Below the pieces are notes generated by a model. That model was not told the origin of the DNA, did not search any database, and saw nothing but the letters and a program-made list of their open reading frames with translations. From contig NC_085060.1 of assembly GCF_963662255.1 (NCBI RefSeq), forward strand, positions 8,929,630 to 8,993,629: 64,000 nucleotides of DNA, in the 5' to 3' direction. The position numbers were made by a program, and so were the translations under genes. The first letter of the stretch is position 1. Every line of letters starts with the position of its first letter. Of the stretch, positions 59,046-64,000 are shown one piece after another. Origin of the DNA: Cinclus cinclus (Eukaryota; Chordata; Aves; Passeriformes; Cinclidae).

Positions 59046-62000
59046 AACCGGTGTGAGTAGTCTCTGTTCAGTTTCTTCTGGAGTGGGCTCAAGTGACAGG
59101 CTGCTGCTGCTTTTTATTTTGTGGGTTGTTTTTGAGGTCCTGGTTATTCTAATTGCAGTAACTACATCTGAATTGTCCTGAGTCCCCTGGTGTGGGGGAA
59201 CAGGGTGTGCAGCTGTGCCCCAGCTGGGTGTAAAGCTCACTGTCTCAGGTGTTCTGAGGAGAAATTGGGGGGGGGGGGGAAGCAAGGGCTGTCCTTTGTC
59301 TTCCTGTGCAAGGCAGGCACTCCCTAGCTGGGGACTAGTTCAGAGCAGCCACCTCACAGGCCAGTGTGATGGAGCTTTGTTCAAAAGAAATTTGTGTTTG
59401 TCTTCTGTTTTTAACGTTCTTGTTTTCACGCAGGCTTTATGTGTGTGAAGATGGCCGCAAGTAGTCCTGACATCGCCTTGCAGTGTCTGTAGCTGCCCTC
59501 CAGCCAAAGCTGACATCTTTCTACCACCCTGGCAGAGTGAGTGCTCCTGGAGCTCTGCCACAAGAGAGGCACAAGATTTTTCCAGAAAACCAAAGGGCCC
59601 AAAGCTATTTGATAGTAATTATCCTAAATGCTCAGTAAAAGCCTTGAATTTGCCAAGTCGATGGTTGTCATCTGGGCCCTGTAACAAAAAGTGCATCTTC
59701 CTCAGGACATAGAGTCTTGGCACTGACCTTTAGTACTGTGTTTGTGACTGAAGCTGTACATTAATGGAAAATGTGATTTCAGCTTGAGAAAAAGTTGATA
59801 CCTTGGTACCTTCAGTCCTCAGCAATGTGTCAACAGGCAAAACCACGTAGCCTGCTCACCCCACCTCCTCCAGCTGAAACAGCATTTGCCTTATCTTGTA
59901 GGGTGGTTTCTATGCCGTTTCATCTTCCTGCTCACACTTCCTTTGCTGAAATAGAGAAGTTTCCATCTCAAGAGGAAAATTATAGAGAAGAGCAGGGTGT
60001 GCTTCTAAGTGATTTTAGGTGCTTCCCTAATCTAGCTGAGAGGTGAGGGTGAAGCATGCCCTGTTTTCATTGGTGTCCCTGAGAGTGGGAGCTGACACTT
60101 TAGGATCAGTCTGCTTTGAGGTGTTACTATTGGGTTCATTGCTGTGTGAGTCTGACTTCTTGTGGTTTAAAAGAAGTCAGAATGCAGTGATAGTACTCCC
60201 AATTCCTTATGGCACTCAGTGTAACTAGGGAAGCTGCTTCCTGTTTCCCCTTGTAGTTTGGGAAGTGGTGCAAATCCAGCTGTTAAGCCCCTGTGCCACC
60301 ACTGGTTTGTTTCCAGGTGATAGTGTAATACAGGCTGGGTTCGGGATTTTAAGGAAGGACATAAGATTTATTATTTAAGGCTATTGTCTTTCAAAGGTGT
60401 TGGTGCTGAGAGTGAGCTCAGTTGTTGCTGCACAGACTTTGTGCAACATCCTTTGTTAAATAGGTGTGGCAATGTAACGTTGCTCTTGTCTGGTTTTAGG
60501 GCTGTTTATGTAGTGTTTCATGGCAGCTTTTCCTTTGGTCTACCAGGTCTTGCTATACAGGTGCTTGCAGAAATCTCCCAGTGTCCTGCTTCCCCCGTGC
60601 AGCCAGAGGACAGGGATGTGCCCCTAGAGCTAGCAGAGAGCAGGAGCAGCACGGGTGACACATACCTGTGTCACTGCCCAGGGCAGAGCTGGGCCCTGCA
60701 GCCCGGCTGGGTGTGCAGGGGAACAACCCACAGCCACACAAACCCCACAGCTGGGAGAGCCGTGGAGACCCTGCCAGGGTGGAGGGCGAACTGGCGGCCA
60801 CACCTCGTGTGGAGCTGCACGCTGGCATCTGCCGCAAGAGGCTGGGCTGTAATTACAGTGTGAAACTAAGTGGAAGTGTCTAGTCTTAATTAAAATGAGA
60901 TACGGGTTCCAGAGCAATACGTGTTGACCTGTGCGAGTTATCTGTGCAGCAGCCCGGGTACTTGCTGGAGCTGGATGAGTCACTGCTCGCTCGCTGGCTG
61001 GAGGAAACACCAACAGCTCCGGAGCTGCGGGCGGGAGATGACGTGACCCGATGTTCTGCGTTCTGAAAGTGAAGTAATGCGGGTTTCGGGTGCTTAACGT
61101 AGCCGCTTTTATCTCTGCCTGGTCAATATAGCTGCGGGGAGCAGAGAAGGACTCTGAGCTACTGTACGTCAGCACAGCGTTCGATTCGGAGGTGATGTCC
61201 CACTGGTAATAGTGTATCGGTGCTGCTGAGGGCAGCACTGAGCTTGGCTGGCAGTGACAATGCTGGTTGCAGGATTGTAAGGGATGAAACTTGTTCTCCC
61301 TGGAAACAGTCTATTCGGTATGGAACCAGCTTACTTGCTGCTGGTGCTCGCCTTCAAAGCTGTTTTCAAGTCCCTTCAAAGGGTCTGGAGCAATAACTGT
61401 AATAATTGATGGGGAGGAGTCTCTGATATTGTAGGAACCTGTAAAATATTCATTCAAGAGGGGAGGCTTTGCTGCTTGTTTGGTTTGTGGCAGGTCTGTG
61501 CTCCTTAGTGTTCTGCTGGTTCAGTCTGAGTGTGCTATGACAGCTCTCTTAGCAGTGCCTTACTTCCTCCTAAGCATATTTCTGGTGATTAGGCTTGCGT
61601 GGGATTTGAGACTCAACGACACTGCCAGTTACTGGGTGACCTCAATTGTTCCTGCCTGGGAAGAAAAATCTTAACTGTAGCACTTCCCTCTTGGGGGCAT
61701 ATTGGGAAGGGTGTGTTAGAGATGTGGAGGTGCTTGGACTTGCTTGGAATCAGATGCACCAGCATTGTAGAAAAATTTTGAAATTGGACTTCTTGTATGT
61801 AAATAAATAAGTGGAATAGAACTTAAATAACAAAGTTGAAAAATTCTCAGACTTATGAAAAGGATTAGTATTTCATACGTTTGTGAGACTACAGTGTAAC
61901 TTGTTCAGTCTTAAGACTCCTACTACAAGATTTAATTGATTTATGGCTGCAACTCAGTAAAACAATCACCTTTCTGGGAAATCTCTGGCTTTTCCAGAAA

Positions 62001-64000
62001 TTGTTTATTTTTTTCCTGCTGCTAGGCTGACTAACTGATACAATTTTATGTCCTTAGAAGATCTGCCTCAACATTACATTTAAATTATTTGGTTGGCCTA
62101 GAAAAGAGAAAATAAACTTGCTGTCAGTGACATTCCTGAAGGGTTACTTGTCTTTTTGGGAAATGGCAAGATAGGATTATCAGTCATCAGCTTGGGATTC
62201 ATCTTACTGCTGGGACAGATCTTAGACCCTTTTTCTTTAAATTAATAATGATTATGTAATTGCCAACAGCTTGACTTCTGTGGGAAAACAAGAATTTAAC
62301 TGAATTTTCAGAAAGCTGATTTATGTTGGAAAGGAGAGAGAGCTGCTCACAGAGCACATGTAAGTGCTGGAGCAAGTTGTAGTTATGTGGGAAGGTGAAG
62401 GATTTTCTAAGATGGTACTAGAAAACCACTGCTGGAGGAAGGAGTGTGTGAAGGAGTGTCACATGGGATTCCTGGAGTCTCCTGCAGTGCCATGTCTCAG
62501 TGGCCACAGTCACATTTCTGATCCTGTCAGTATTTTCCATTTGTTGTTCCAGGAATTAATACAGCCTTGCCAGCTGCTCTAGCTCTAATCTCAGTAATGC
62601 AGATATTTTAATAGGTTAGAAGAAAGATTTTAGCTGCAGGACCTGCCCAGTGTCAGGCTGTGGTTAGAAGTGCTGGGGTGTCCACTGCATTCCTTTCTTT
62701 TCAGCTGTCTGTGAGCTGTCAGCACAGGATCATCCGAATGGCTCTATCTTGGGGCCCAGTTTAATAATCTGGAAAAGTTTTGTGAATGTACCCTGAGACC
62801 TCGGGACAGTCACAATGTGGGAATGTTTCCTGGTTTTGGAAATGTATACTTCCAAAATATTTTTTTCAAAATTGTAGCTCCTACCACCTGCCAGAAGGCC
62901 CTGGAAGAGGGGCCATGAAGTGGGGATCACCTTTGATCATTACAAAAGTACCAAAAGTATCAGGTGGATACTGCTCTGTTGTGAAGAGTGGCTTTGACAC
63001 ACCTTTCCCTCTGCTGTGAGCTGTATTCCTGGAATTTGGTGTACCCTGGTAGGACTGAAGTGTGATAAGGGTCTTTTGAGAAAGAATAAAAGGGGAAAAA
63101 AAGAGTGGGAGTAGAAAGGCTACCTGGGAGGGAAGTGTTAACAAAACTCGGGTCAAGATCCATATGGTAGAATGGGTCTGATCCATTGGCCTGGAGGACC
63201 TGTGTGTTTCTTTGTCTAGATGTAATCAAGGCTTACTCAACCAGAGTTATTTGTCTTGAGCCAAGAGGAAAACCACATCTATCATGAAAATAAGCAGTAT
63301 AGTTCCTTAGAACTCCGTCCTTTCCAGTAGGATTCACCTGGCATTGCAGACTCCATTTGGCAGCTTCCTCAGACAAAGCCATTGACTGTAGGATCCCTCC
63401 TGATGCTCAGCATGTGGCCCAGGAGCAACATGTGAAGAAATAAAGGACAGCAAAAAAATAAAGGTACCGGCCCAGTGTTGTGCACTGCTACACAGGTGTG
63501 GTGAGATGCCTCTCCCCAGCTGGAAATCACTGAATGCTGTGTGATGCCCAAGGCCTTGGAGGCATCAGTGCTCCTTTGATTCAATACATCGAAGAGGCTT
63601 TCTCTTGGTGCATAAATTGCTTTCTCATGTCTTTGAAGTGACCTGTTTGAATTAAACATCACAGAGTGCTTTTTATATAGCTGTGCCAGCAACACAGTGC
63701 AACTCGCATATCAAAAATGAGATAAAGTGGTCTGGGTAGGACCAGAGTCAGGGTGGTATTTAGTTTCTTGTACAGCTTGTGCTGTCATTTGTATTTGCTT
63801 ACAGCAAGCTGCCTTCTGCAGTCCTGGTAATAGTTTTTACATAACATGTAAAATCTGAAAAAGGAGGAAAATTCAGCGAAGCCCATGGATGCACGCTGGA
63901 ATGTGTGATTGCTGGAATGACCTGCTCATCCCTGCACACCGAGTCCTCTCCTATGTTTGTTGTGGGGCACCACCAGCACCACGAGAGGGAGCGTGGAAGC
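59046..64000. other. Intergenic region downstream of RAP2C
   Basis: No recognisable exon. In human the next gene is FRMD7, well separated, and no FERM-domain coding sequence appears here. A poly-G run occurs near 59,267-59,279. The GC-richer stretch at 60,560-61,080 contains open frames on both strands, without known similarity, and AP-1/CRE-like sites described separately. Confidence 0.6.
60950..61200. promoter_or_regulatory. Possible enhancer with AP-1 and CRE-like sites
   Basis: Contains a perfect AP-1 site TGAGTCA (60976-60982) and the CRE-like TGACGTGA (61039-61046) within 70 bp, several CpGs in otherwise CpG-poor DNA, and a GAAAGTGAAG element at about 61065 resembling an interferon-response half site. 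It lies about 2 kb past the RAP2C 3' end. No start site or transcript is evident. Single motif matches are weak evidence, so this is tentative. Confidence 0.25.

Noticed and set aside
60630..61238. 202-codon minus-strand frame
   Set aside because: No ATG at its start (GTG), no known similarity, and it lies in GC-richer DNA where stops are rare.
1..64000. MBNL2-RAP2A (human 13q32) as the identity of the locus
   Set aside because: [18 protein letters not shown] and the RAP2C tail [11 protein letters not shown] point to MBNL3-RAP2C; RAP2A ends differently.
1..64000. CRISPR arrays, bacterial operons, phage or insertion sequences
   Set aside because: The DNA is vertebrate nuclear sequence with introns and CR1 repeats; no such structures were seen.

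Overview
The window is vertebrate nuclear DNA and almost certainly avian. It has long introns, GT-AG splice sites, isochore-like swings in base composition, a CpG-island promoter, and two degenerate CR1 LINE 3' fragments (about 13,995-14,303 and 48,375-48,770) of the kind common in bird and reptile genomes. It is not microbial; most open frames are chance frames in introns or intergenic DNA.

Two protein-coding genes lie in tandem on the + strand. About 1-36,110 is the 3' two-thirds of MBNL3 (muscleblind-like 3, a CCCH zinc-finger splicing regulator). The 5' exons are upstream of the window. Nine MBNL3 exons can be placed from reading frame, family similarity and splice sites: 3491-3655, 11435-11635, 13057-13293, 15600-15653 (54 nt, cassette), 20842-20992, 23217-23252 (36 nt, cassette), 25339-25433 (95 nt), 26877-26950 (74 nt), and the terminal exon from 28881 (or 28878). 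About 49,250-59,045 is RAP2C, a Ras-family GTPase of 183 residues encoded in two exons (49455-49727 and 51463-51741). Paralogue identity rests on protein details: [13 protein letters not shown] and RYAHP for MBNL3, and [11 protein letters not shown] for RAP2C. It also rests on linkage: MBNL3 and RAP2C are tandem neighbours on human Xq26, whereas RAP2A sits beside MBNL2. Here they are about 13 kb apart, much closer than in mammals.

Layout: 1-28,877, MBNL3 introns and exons; 28,881-about 36,110, MBNL3 terminal exon and long 3'UTR, interrupted by an unexpected 290-bp CpG-dense island; 36,110-48,000, gene-free intergenic DNA; 48,000-49,800, RAP2C promoter region with a CpG island, a 12-bp minisatellite, a CR1 copy, a 44-bp tandem repeat and ETS/SP1-like sites; 49,455-59,045, RAP2C; 59,046-64,000, downstream intergenic DNA with a possible enhancer.

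The most interesting content is the alternative-splicing architecture of MBNL3. Both the 54-nt exon (a nuclear-localisation exon in the family) and the 95-nt exon are preceded by unusually long AG-free tracts (184 nt and 273 nt). These tracts are dense in YGCY motifs, the core MBNL binding site, and imply distant branch points and auto- or cross-regulation. The 95-nt exon is not a multiple of three, so its use sets the frame of the exons that follow. At least four C-termini can be read from the sequence.
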